64,000 bases of DNA from Spongilla lacustris (lineage: Eukaryota; Porifera; Demospongiae; Spongillida; Spongillidae), in NCBI GenBank assembly GCA_949361645.1, contig OX442415.1:27369092-27433091 (forward strand). Reading direction: 5' to 3'. Position 1 is the stretch's first letter, and every line of letters starts with the position of its first letter. Made by a program: the position numbers and the translations under genes. This document shows positions 1 through 22,327 of the stretch, in pieces. The notes under the pieces were generated by a model. It searched no databases, was not told the DNA's origin, and saw only the letters and a list, made by a program, of their open reading frames with translations.

Positions 1-1148
1 AGAGGCTAGAAGGAATATTCCATATGACCTGCATGGGACATATGAACAGAATAGAAGGTTTCTGCCTTGGCTCTAACATTACATGCATAAGAGGCAATTG
101 AAAGGATTGTAAATTCATACACTCAAAACAGAAAGTAGTGATAGATTTTGACCAAGATGCTAAAATATCATGCGTAAAACTGAGATATGTTGAGAATCAT
201 GCATATACTGCTAAGGCAACCGAAGGAAGTGTCACAAACTATATTCAGAAACAAACTCAATGGCAGCATTTTAATGGATGGCATGGTACATATCACATTA
301 TATTTTGTGACATGAAACACAATCATGATATTGCAATTGTGCACAATATACCATAGCCCATACACATGTACAGTGTCTGGCTGGTATGTCTAAGGTTTAT
401 TGTTCGTGGATGGCAATATATATCAGAACCACTTACAAACACTCTTATAATGAAATAATGAACTAATGAGGCTTGTATCTTATCAATAATATTGTAAAAT
501 AATGGCAAAAGTATGTACATACTGTTATTTTGTTTCCAGATGACATTAAAATTAAGCTATGCTCTTTGAGACATTCTGAGATCAAATGTTGAATTCGTGA
601 AGTTCACAATTGAGGAATGAGTTTGTGACCTATATTGGTACACAGCAGTTCAAAAAGAGAGTCTTGAGCTGAACATAACTTTGTTTGGTGGCATTCACTA
701 AATCTTTGTGAAAAAAAATTGCAAAGAAGTGAAAATTAATCACTACTTTTGGATGAAGAGTCACCTACAATGTATTACAACTTTTGCAATCCATATAACA
801 TGCAGGTCTAACTTATGCATGTACACATGAATGGATGGAAGGTTGCCATGCATGAACAATGGAATTAGTAAAGTACAAGTGTGCCAACAGAAGCTATACA
901 GGCCATTATACAATTATAGTGAGTACTACATGACAGTTATATTCACACATGCTGACATCATCGTATGCCATAACACTTACCAAAAATAATGTGCTAGCTG
1001 TAGAGGCAATCCCCATTAGCAATGCGATTGATGCCAGCCTAGCACTAAATACATTTTTAACATGTCACACAATCTTGCATAATGCAGTACTGCCTATTTC
1101 AATCAGTTCATCCTGGCATGGTCTGTTTTCCACAATTCATCCAATGTG
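1..1148. other. No gene recognised
   Basis: AT-rich DNA downstream of the decayed glucosidase copy that starts at 1149. I see no convincing exon, splice pair or family signature on either strand; the longest open stretches are under 80 codons. A transcript end for the pseudogene may lie here but no clear polyadenylation signal stands out. Confidence 0.5.
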
Positions 1149-3118
<1,970 letters not shown>

Positions 3119-3324
3119 CCCCTAGGTATATGGAGGCATTACAAATGCTTTTGTTTTGTTTTTTTGTTTTTTAATCCTGCCTATACTTGTTTGTTCTTGA
3201 GTATGTATTACACGTACATGCACTGTACCCAAAATGAATGGCTGCATAAACCTATGTTGAATACTCCACCATAAGCCTTCTACCACTGGGCTGTGATTGA
3301 TTAAATCCCAGCAAATGAAACATC

Positions 3325-4025
3325 TCATTTGGATGAATGTCAGTTCTCATAAGATGGTGCCGGTGGTGAGGGGAGAAGGGGGATATCTGCTGGAGGGTTC
3401 ACATTAGACCCAATGAAATATTGTACTTACACTGCGAAATACTAAAAATACTATTTAATTTGTCCTGGAAGGCATGATTGCTTCCAGGAATACAATATCA
3501 TAAAATGTAGGTTCAACATGAAATGTGTATAAAATTCAATCACCCAGTAATGCAGGCATATCATACATAATCAAAACACATCACATCAATCAAACTGCTC
3601 AATGTGCACCAAATATTTGGTCCCATTCACGTAGATATATGCTCAATAACATACACATCAGTTGCCACATGTAGGACCAAACAAGTGTGTTATGGTGCAT
3701 TATATGTGTGATTTACTCAGTAAAAACAATCTGCGCTTCAACAGTATAATGTCAGCCACACAAGTCAGTTCATTCATCCATGCACATTGTCAGTGCCATT
3801 CATTTGAGCTGCTCTTCCATGATATCATCCCCACCAGGTAATAACAAATGGATACATGTAGTTTAGGCCACTTATTCTCACATCTACAGATAAAACTTGG
3901 AACCAGATAGATAAGATTGCAATAAATTGAATTGCTTAAGATATACACACGTGCCTTATCAACATATGAATAGTCTGATTGATTCTGTGCACTTGGGGCC
4001 CAAAGAGTTATTGACATTCACATAT
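3325..4025 (-). pseudogene. Vestige of another GH31 3'-end duplicate
   Basis: The stretch aligns by eye with 4380-4960, the last exon and 3' flank of the intact glucosidase gene. It contains a degenerate penultimate-exon piece (about 3950-4018, still readable as ...QSDYSYVDK, with GC where the donor GT should be) and a terminal-exon relative (about 3825-3893, reading as SVDVRISGLNY...). All upstream exons of this unit are missing. Its position between the intact gene and the 1149-3118 pseudogene implies at least three successive units of the 3' end. DNA at 4026-4380 shows no recognisable exon. Confidence 0.7.
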
Positions 4026-4796
4026 AGATGTCAGGGTTCTTTCTGAAGCACAGTTGTGATCAGTGTGCTTGGGTGATGTGCATGAATGCCATTGGTGGTT
4101 GACGAGATAATGTACTTGTGAAATGAGTTTACCCCTAGATAGAGCTGCAAGGCTTCCTTTTTGGGCTTGGATGAATCACATGTTTTTCAGCTTTAATTTG
4201 ATCTTATGGGGACAGCATGCACAAGCTAAAGTTGTTACTGGATCAGAGTTGACCACAACTTCTTCCAGCAGTATCATCACCCCCATACTAGCTGGTTTGG
4301 TAGCAGCAAGCACCAATTGGCAAAGCATAAGCCATCAACCAATTGCTGGGCACATGCTATACTTCTCACCAAATGGAACATCTCAGTTGGATGTTTGTTT
4401 CCAGCAGATGGTGCCAGTGCCTGGCAGTGGTGGGGAAGGGGGTGTGGGGGAGCAGGAGGGGTTTAATTTGTCCCTGGAAAGTATAATTTCTTTCCGGAAT
4501 TGTTTCTCTATGCATGTCCTAAATATTAAATCCTTAAAAGAAAGTTCATAAGTTGTACATGTATGTTCAAGCAGTGATGTACTGTTCAATGCACTATAAT
4601 TGTGCACCAATGATTTGGTCCCATTCACGTTGATGTGTGCTGACTTTTCTGATAATAACATACACATCAGTAGCTAGGACCTAACAAATGTGCTATGATA
4701 CATAGTATGTGTGGTTTACTACTAACATGATAATGTCAGCCACACATGTCAGGTTGCATCAGTTCATTCCAAATTGTTGGGCTCTCAATGATCTCA

Positions 4797-14478
<9,682 letters not shown>

Positions 14479-14671
14479 ACCGGTTAAAAGGAGCTTTCCT
14501 GGCAGTTAGATCCAGGGGTACGCCCTCCTAACTTAATTATTACGTCGGAGGTACCAGGTCGATTCGATCTTGATTGTCCAATGCCTGCTCATTGTGCAGG
14601 CGCCAGCCGTGCGCGTTGGCCCGCTTTTTATTATCTCCATTGTACTGGTTCTTGAATGTCCATCATTGATT

Positions 14672-14905
14672 TAATGACTCCCTCATGTAGTCATTTACGC
14701 CTAAGGTGTAAATGACTCTTCCTAGATATGAACCTGTTGAAGTGAGAAAGTAAGCTTGCATGTATTGATAAGGACGAATTTGGTATTGGCCAAGGATTAG
14801 AACCGGTATCCTGAGGGCATTTCGAAAGGAGGCAAGGCAAATATAAGGCGCAAATGCATGAACTTCATTCAAGTTCGATAGTGGAGTGCACTATTTCAAA
14901 AAAAG
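14672..14905. repeat. Left LTR-like direct repeat
   Basis: This sequence aligns in direct orientation with 15977-16211: both begin AATGACTCCC, share TTTACGCCTAAG.TGTAAATGACTC, GGGCATTTCGAA and end AGTGGAGTGC.CTATTTCAAAA. Identity is clearly below 90 percent, so the element is old. It bounds a short internal region with a gag relic. LTR edges are approximate because the flanks have decayed. Confidence 0.6.
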
Positions 14906-15519
14906 AATGAAAGAAGCTAGGAGGTGACGAGGAAGGTGAAGAATTTGTGTTAGAACCGAAGAAAAAGACACATTCTTGTCTCATGTCACGCTGGAATGGA
15001 AGGTAAAACCAGAAGCAATATTGTATTATGATAGTTGTAGAAAGCTCGTAATTAACACTGTGACAAGTGCCAGAAAACCAATGGAGAGTTTCCAAAGTCA
15101 AATGCTAAGCTGCATCCTACATGTACAATGTGTACAAGTGTGCACATGTACACTTTATTTACACCTTTTGATCAGTTTTTAGATTCCTGTAACATCATTT
15201 TAAAGAATGATAGGTCAGTCTTTGCAGATATTGTAACCTCGCCCGAAAAGCAACCAATAAATCATACGCACGTGACATCATTGTAAAATAAAATGGAGGG
15301 TACAGTACGTCAGTCTGCAGTAGTTCTTAGGACCCTCCCAATGCTTGTTAACGAACTGTCGCTTGGTTACCAAATGGGTGAGAGACAGCAAGTGTTCTGA
15401 ATAGACCCTTAAACCCTTTGTGGAGGATGAATACTAATTCCATTACTTAAAACTTCCTGTCATTGTACTGTGGTTAAGAAACACTATTTAAAGCTAGTGT
15501 GTATTAGATTGGTAGTAGA

Positions 15520-15960
15520 ATGGTTGATCGTAACGTAAGTGTTCCTGCATGCATGGTCGTTTTACCGGAGGTGACTTCAGTGAGTGGATCCATGCAGTGT
15601 TTTGAGATTTGCTCAACGGCAAATGAATGGAATGCAGATGCGATGGCGCGGAAGCTACCAAGACTGCTGGAGAAAGAAGAGTTGGTATGCTGGTGTACAT
15701 TTCTGCAGAGTCTTAAAAGATGTGTTGAGGCCTAGCGGATCAGTTTATCGCTTTCGCCGAATTCCAAGCACGGGAACTACGCCCTGCATACATGGGGAAA
15801 CAGGCTCAAACAGCACTGCAGTATATGTGTATGAATTGAAACGCCTACTGTAAGATGCTATGCCTAATCTTGATGCGGATAGTCAGAGCAGCTATTACCT
15901 GGGCTCCCCGCCGATGACTGCAAACGCACGTTAAGGGCAATACCAGTGTCAGAGGCATAA
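15520..15960 (+). pseudogene. Ty3/gypsy-type gag relic inside an LTR pair
   Basis: Frame-shifted pieces read FEICSTANEWNADAMARKLP then LLEKEE, and later in another frame VYVYELKRLL followed by AMPNLDADSQSS. These match the capsid part of Ty3/gypsy gag as I remember it (FE....AN.W.....A..LP.LL and a downstream F..ELKRLL..A.P). At least two frame changes and internal stops are present. No protease, reverse transcriptase or integrase was seen before the right LTR, so pol has been deleted. Confidence 0.6.
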
Positions 15961-15976
15961 ATGACTCCCAGGCATA

Positions 15977-16211
15977 AATGACTCCCCCGGTCGTTTACGC
16001 CTAAGATGTAAATGACTCCTCCTAGGCTAGGGCATATACACCCACCACGTGAATTCCATAAGCCACGTGTAGTTGTTGATGTGGGACATGGACAAGGATT
16101 AATTCCGTGTTGTCGTGTAGGAATCAATTTCCTATGGGCATTTCGAAGGGAGATTAGGCCAAGTGCAAAAACTTCAAGTTCGACTGTGGAGTGCTCTATT
16201 TCAAAAGAGTA
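15977..16211. repeat. Right LTR-like direct repeat
   Basis: Partner of the repeat at 14672-14905; see there for the shared words. The distance between the two copies is about 1.3 kb, much shorter than an intact LTR retrotransposon. Confidence 0.6.
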
Positions 16212-16818
16212 AAGATAGAGCTTACACAATGATGAATCAGATGGTGATGTTCACACTGGTGATGGTGCTTGCAAATTGCCATAATCTATAAAGAAGCAAC
16301 CCTGTGGATTATTTGCCATTCGCTTTTGCCTACCATGCTGCGTTGGGCCGGGAAAATTTAGAGGAGGTGATATTTGAGCAAAAATAACTTCATAAACATT
16401 TGGTGCACTGTTTTGAGCAAAACTGCACCATGGATCATTCATTGAAAAGGAACAAAACCAAGCGTTTCAGGATACATTTGATATGCACATGTATAGGCTG
16501 CCAAATCATGTGATTACAGTGTGATCAAAGCCAACAGTGGTACAATTTCTGCTGAATGAACATACAGAAAAAAAAAAAAGTGTTCCTGCATCATGGTTGT
16601 GCATTAACCCCGGTGCCAAAAGTGAACCATAACAACGGTTAATTGCATACGCCCCCAATTGTACGTAAACTCTTTATAACCGTAACAGCGGTTAATTTCG
16701 TACAGTTGTTCCGTAAGCGGTACAGTTATAGCTTCCAGAGTTGATTAGCTTGGCAGATTTTTAGATCAGAGTAGAGCAAGCACTTATACTTTCACTGTAA
16801 GAGGTTGTACTTAGAACG

Positions 16819-17252
16819 ATGACTACTAAAGAAGCTATGGATTTTGAAGAGGACGCTGGTGACAAGTACGCAGACCTTAATGAACTGTTTTTAGACTATG
16901 ATCCGGACAGCTCAGAAATTGACAGTGTAAACGAAGCATCAGAGGAGAACATGAAGGTGAGGTATACATACCTTCTGCCCAAGGATTGTGACGTTATAAC
17001 TATGCTTTTTGAGAATCAAATTGAAGATATTAGTAAGACATTACACCAGGTCCTAAAAGAGCTTGTTATAAAAGGAGAAGAGTCATGCAGGTGATTCCAG
17101 GGCATGCTGTTAAACGCATTTCTGGACCCTGTCTTCATGGCCTTTTTGTTACTTGAAAGGCTGTGAATTGTGCATTGACAGATGGTAAAGAGAAACTCTC
17201 GTACTATACGACAACGAAGAAATCAAGAAGGTGCTTGAGCTATCCCTCCAAG
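16819..17252 (+). CDS. Possible 5' exons of an unidentified plus-strand gene
   Basis: An ATG at 16819 opens a very acidic N-terminal exon (16819-16953; residues such as DFEEDAGDKYADLNELFLDY) ending at a good donor (AAG|GTGAGG). A second candidate exon at about 17191-17252 reads RETLVLYDNEEIKKVLELSL, in matching phase 0, before a weaker CAAG|GTGGAC donor. They may be the start of the gene whose 3' exons lie at 18833-19749; the phase (1 versus 2) shows that at least one exon would be missing, perhaps in the 200-N gap. No family is recognised. Confidence 0.4.
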
Positions 17253-17334
17253 GTGGACATGTACCGCATGCCTGATCTGTCACATTCACACCAAAACCCA
17301 TTGCAGCCTGTATGCATAGGCAAGGATGTATACA

Positions 17335-17336
<2 letters not shown>

Positions 17337-17376
<40 letters not shown>
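17337..17376. repeat. Long poly-G tract
   Basis: About 39 consecutive G, followed by GGCTATATAGCCCTCCCAG and, at 17408-17417, CTACGCCCCTGA. The latter is the complement of a CAGGGGCGTAG end, also seen near 21294, so the G tract may be internal to a small transposon. Confidence 0.8.
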
Positions 17377-17377
<1 letters not shown>

Positions 17378-17598
17378 GGCTATATAGCCCTCCCAGATTT
17401 TTATAGCCTACGCCCCTGATAAGTATTTCCTACAGCAGAGTAGGAGGAAGCAAATGCCTCAAGATATGCATGGAGATACTTCACTCCAATGGCATGCAAT
17501 AAAGAAGTAAAGGCTGACTTTTGCCGGACAAAAAAGTCCTCCAGCTCCATGCATCTCAAAAAACAGCAGCTCTAGCGAATGGGGGGAAAACGGCGGTG

Positions 17599-17798
17599 NN
17601 NNNNNNNNNNNNNNNNNNNNNNNNNNNNNNNNNNNNNNNNNNNNNNNNNNNNNNNNNNNNNNNNNNNNNNNNNNNNNNNNNNNNNNNNNNNNNNNNNNNN
17701 NNNNNNNNNNNNNNNNNNNNNNNNNNNNNNNNNNNNNNNNNNNNNNNNNNNNNNNNNNNNNNNNNNNNNNNNNNNNNNNNNNNNNNNNNNNNNNNNNN
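17599..17798. other. Assembly gap (200 N)
   Basis: Exactly 200 N, the usual placeholder for a gap of unknown size. Open frames that run across it have no meaning. Exons of the gene between 16819 and 19749 may be hidden here. Confidence 0.98.
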
Positions 17799-17969
17799 GC
17801 ATGTACATGCTTTGCATGGGAGTATATTCACTACCTCACCCAAATTTAGATGCGTGAACAGCCCAGCACAATTAGCCTTTTTTTAATGAGTGGGACTTAC
17901 TAAAACACTGACTACATGTATCTTGGTGCATGAAATTTTTTGTGCATACATGTACTGTACAAGTAATAA

Positions 17970-18225
17970 AATCAAAACTTCTCTATCAAGAAAGTGATTG
18001 GTGGGATGTAGGATTGGTGGTGCAAAATGCAAAGAAACAAGGTACATGTACATGCAGTATGTAACAGTACAATGTGGTATTTTGGTGCCGACTTGTTGCT
18101 CTGGACACGTAAACAGCACTGTTCCATGAAGCGCATGTTGTATGTGCGTATCTGTCATGTCTTTGATGGAATATGCAAGCGGACGAGTAAAGGCAATGCT
18201 TTGTTATCGTTTTAAAGCACTCATC
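17970..18225. repeat. Dispersed repeat copy (see 12160-12935)
   Basis: Shares an inverted module (17975-18050) and a direct module (18085-18225) with the large GH31 intron. No coding potential was seen. DNA from 18226 to 18832 shows no exon I can support. Confidence 0.55.
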
Positions 18226-18832
18226 GAAAACCACACTGTGGGTACTGATTTTAGTACATGTACGGGTTCATATTTACTTATTTATTTAGCAAATCTATCT
18301 GCCTGAAATTGCTAAATATAGGTATATAATATTTATAAATTAATGGATGTACAACTGATTTCTGTAATCCCTTGTTTAATTTTTTTATCTGTCTACAAAT
18401 CCTAAATCACCAATTTTATTTTAGTTTGTTTTAATTCTCTTGTTTGGGCAGACTATAGAACAAGTATGGGGTTCACACATGAATAAGACATGTACATGGA
18501 CGTCCAAAATGCCGCAAAGCTGACACATTTCAGGCCCATAATCTTTTTAAAAGCATAGATCTTTGGGCTAACAGCTGCACGGTCGTCGCAACAATATATG
18601 TACATGTACATGCATGTAGACCTATGTCGTCGCTACTATATAGTAACACTGAAATAGCATTCTAGTACAGCAAGAAAGCTTACATATCCATATTGTTGAT
18701 TCTCAAATCCTACATCAATTGATGTTTGTACTGACAATAACGTTTTACTTATGCAGATGTATAAAACATGAATCATTGCTTTCTGCAATTTTACACTGAT
18801 TTACTTTTAACACACTTTCCTCATACCTTTAG

Positions 18833-19749
18833 TACACTTGAATATGATGTACCCCATATTCAACACAGTCTGGTTACAAATCAGAAGTTCCTTGAGCAAA
18901 TGCTGGGTGCAATTCAAAGCAAAAATGTGACATTCAGAAGATACGCAATGTCTGTGATTTTGGATGTGGCCTATAACCTTGATACCCATCAATACCTATG
19001 TAAGCCACATGTGATACAAGCCATCATCAGGACATGGAAGAGTGCTGAAGGGAACAATGCTACAGCAGCTGAAAGTGTATATCTAAAGTAAGATCACTGC
19101 TTGAAGCACACCTTTAATTTGAGAATTGATGTCAATACCCTTATAATTCAAAAGTATGTAATCCCTTTTTGCATGTAGGTATCTAGCCGCACTCTTTATA
19201 GCTCTGCTCTGCACCACAAGGCAAACCTTTTCCTCACAATACATACAAGTTGCTGAACTCATGAAAAAGTTCCTCGATCAGCATGACTACATGGAGCTGA
19301 GTACACATGAAGACGAACTTGGGTTCAAGACAGCTAAGTTCCTCCCATTTGTTAGGGTTGCTTTCTTTCCTTATAACACTAGAAGATCTATGCAAGCCTG
19401 TGGCTCTGATCCTCACTACAGAAACCTTCAGATGATGTGCATTGAGATGTGTGTTCTATTGCTGCAAGTTTCCCTGATTGATGAAAAAGAGACCTGCAGG
19501 AAACTGATTGCAGAGCAGGGATTGATGGACTATGTAGCCTGTTTACCGAGTGTCCTTCCTGCCAAGTCCAGGGCCCAGCAGAGAGCCAAGGACCTTATGT
19601 CCGTACTAAGGAAGGAGATGCATCTTCAGCCACCAAGTCTGAACACCATGGCTAGAGCTAGACTTGCAGTGACCCACTGTGGTCTGGAAAAGGTAATGAA
19701 CAAACCTGTTCAGGAACTACTGTCAGATGTGTACTACCCAACACTTTGA
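18833..19749 (+). CDS. 3' exons of a predicted helical-repeat protein, family unknown
   Basis: Two exons, 18833-19087 and 19179-19749, joined across a 91-bp GT-AG intron in matching phase (AA|G) and ending in a stop. About 274 residues are visible; the protein begins upstream, because the first exon starts in phase 2 after a pyrimidine-rich acceptor (CATACCTTTAG). The product is strongly alpha-helical with armadillo/HEAT-like spacing (HIQHSLVTNQKFLEQMLGAI, then FRRYAMSVILDVAYNL; later NLQMMCIEMCVLLLQV). That spacing is a visual judgement, not a profile match. There is no signal peptide or transmembrane segment in the visible part, so a cytosolic scaffold-like role is possible but unproven. 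DNA from 19750 to 20690 shows no gene. Confidence 0.7.
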
Positions 19750-20689
19750 AATGTACTTGCACATTGATATATCAGGGTATTTAGAATGTGTTGTTGTTTT
19801 ATTGTATTTTGTTTGTTTTTTTAGATGTACTTACAATGTAGAGACAAGTGAGTATACTGCATGTACATGTATATACTTCATTAAAATGACATAAAATATA
19901 ATGAAGTGTTCATGTATCTTTTTATGATTTCATAGGGATTCAAAGGTCTTACTATAGCTTAGAGTTGTGCTGAATACAAATCACACTCTTAGGATAGTAC
20001 AAGTTTTATTTCATTGGCAATAGCATTGGCCTGAAACCATGCATATAGAAGCACTTATCAGAGCGGTAAATATGCAACAAATCTGTCCCTGCTAGAAATG
20101 CCGGCCGGAAACAAGTGTATCGACATGTACAATATTAATCTAATTATATAATTCTTCAGAATGTGCTTCATTGACATAAAATCTGGAAGTAAAACTTGCA
20201 ACTTGGCATTCCTCGTGCATTTTCTTGGCCTTGAGCATCCCTAGCATCTAAAACCTGAACCACACTATTCCAAGAGAGAATAAGTGTACAACAAGTACAT
20301 GCAACATCATAGTGGCAGCTTTGAATTGGTAAGATAGTTAACAGCTGTAAGTTTTAACATCAATTACTGTTGGCAAAACAAGTATCAGAATTTCAATAGT
20401 AGAAATAACCCCCTACCCTCCTAAACCCCCTCTCCCCATGATAATAAATGTTGTAAATTTGAATAACTAGCATTTACATGTAATTTGAAATATTAGTTGA
20501 TAAATACACGTAGGTGTATATGACAGTGACATTGCGTACCCATGGCATATGACCAATTTACACAATGCATATAATTTATCTGTACATATATATGTTATTC
20601 AGTAACAAATATTTATTTATATTCCATTCCAAACTTTCCCTAATCAGTAGCCATAGTAAAGTGTTTTTATACTTTAATTGATCGAGGTT

Positions 20690-21170
20690 TACAAAATCTT
20701 AAAGAGCACTGCTATGTGGAATGCTTTCAAAGCACTGTGCCTCAAATTGTAATAAGTCAAAACCAACAAAAAGCTAAATCCCCTCCACTCCTGAAGGGAG
20801 GCATACTCATTGACAGATCCAATAAAAATATAGAATACTACAAAATGTTTATTTGGGGAACATTTCAGGAATACAATAAGATGTTAGTAGCCATCAAACC
20901 ATGTTAATCAGTAAACAGAGAAGCAGTGCTAAAGCTAGACTCTGTCTGGCACCATCCCCCCCCCCCCCCCCCCCCCCCCCCCACAAACATTATTGCTTCT
21001 AAACATTTTTAGGGTCATCACATCAGTTTTGAAACTCATGCATCAACACTTTTCACTGATTAGCTAATCAGTAAGTGTCATTATAATGCTACTGTACATT
21101 GGAACAAAAATGTAAAAGTGGTGATATGCAATAGTAAATCAGTTCTCATATATTACAGCATGTATTGGCG
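20690..21170. repeat. Dispersed repeat with poly-C core (copy 1)
   Basis: Aligns in the same orientation with 50770-51170: shared words include GGAACATTTCAGGAATACAA, AGTAGCCATCAAACCATGT, AGTGCTAAAGCTAG, a poly-C run, then CACAAACAT.ATT.CTTCTAAA and GATATGCAATAGTAAATCAG. The poly-C tract here is at 20949-20981. No coding capacity was seen; probably a non-autonomous transposon or SINE-like family. Confidence 0.75.
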
Positions 21171-21309
21171 AGTTCATAATCAAGGGGAAGTAGTTTATCT
21201 ACTTTTCTTGCAATTGGTTCCTTCCAGATGGATTATACTTTCAGGCCCTGCCTGAGGATTTGACAAGGTGCCATGCATAAACTGGTATAAATCCAGGGGC
21301 GTATTTACC

Positions 21310-21334
21310 CCCCCCCCCCCCCCCCCACCCCCTC
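21310..21334. repeat. Poly-C tract next to a CAGGGGCGTA end
   Basis: A C run after CCAGGGGCGTATTTA. The same CAGGGGCGTA word appears inverted near 17408, which suggests ends of one transposon family. DNA from 21335 to 22327 holds no gene I can support; a GCGCATGCGC palindrome (NRF1-like word) lies at about 21780. Confidence 0.55.
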
Positions 21335-22327
21335 CGACACAAGAATGATAAAATGAAATTAACTAAAATAGTGAGTGCGCTCGTAATTTCCCTTCGCGGC
21401 GAGCTATAGGTACGCGTATGCTTAGGCATATACCATTTGGTTCCGCCATCCTTGAGAAACTAAAGGTTCGAGGAAATGCCTGTTTCTCGTTCTTCGCTTA
21501 CAACTTAATTATCCAAACTGGACCTTCATTCCTTATATACTTCTAAAGAAAAAAACACTGGTACCCCAAGAATAAACCGATGTATAAAAGGCCGGTATGC
21601 TAAACAGTATCAATAATGATCGATGTAGTCAATCCTATCCCCCCGACACCTGACGGTTTGTCGCGTTACAAGGCCTCCACCAAAGTCCAGCAATAGAAAC
21701 ATGCATCGGTATATATACTGCAACTGATGGGTCGTAAAGATGTTAATTTATTCGCGAGATAATAAGCACGTCAGTATTGCGCATGCGCAATTTGTAGTAA
21801 TGCAATCAAGAATTGTTTATAATGGTAGTGCCTCATCGAATAATGACTGCAGTTTGTCCCTATTCATGACCTAACAAATTTTGTCAATATCCTCTCCTAT
21901 CTTCCATGTATGAAGTTAAAACCTCTTTTGCCATTGCATCAGCAAACACATATTGTCTAAAAATGGCTACCGGAAACGAATTCACTTGTGGTTTAAGGGC
22001 TGATAACACTACACGAAATTTATATGTTTCAGCATTATTGTATACGCAAGGAAACACGGTGTTGATTTGCTTGGGAACTTTCCTAGATATTTCCTTGTCA
22101 TGGAAATATGACTTATCACATTTCCTTTACATTTCAGTCTTCATTAAATCTAGTAACGGTGGTACCTAATTATAAGATAATAATATGTTTTTAGTGCACA
22201 TTAGGACATTAGAACCAATCATATGCACAACAGTATTGATTTATTAATTTAAAAAAAACATACTTGTTTCATGAGGGACACACATATCATGAGCAAAATT
22301 TTAAAAATACAGTTGACATTGCTATCA

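Noticed and set aside
4123..4551. 142-codon plus-strand open frame
   Set aside because: It overlaps the duplicated 3' flank of the GH31 gene on the other strand, has no start or splice support and no recognisable domain.
17521..17886. Open frames across the first N gap
   Set aside because: They are open only because N codons contain no stops.
21780..21790. NRF1-like GCGCATGCGC palindrome as a promoter (also near 42143)
   Set aside because: The word is short, with no gene start in a sensible position next to either copy.
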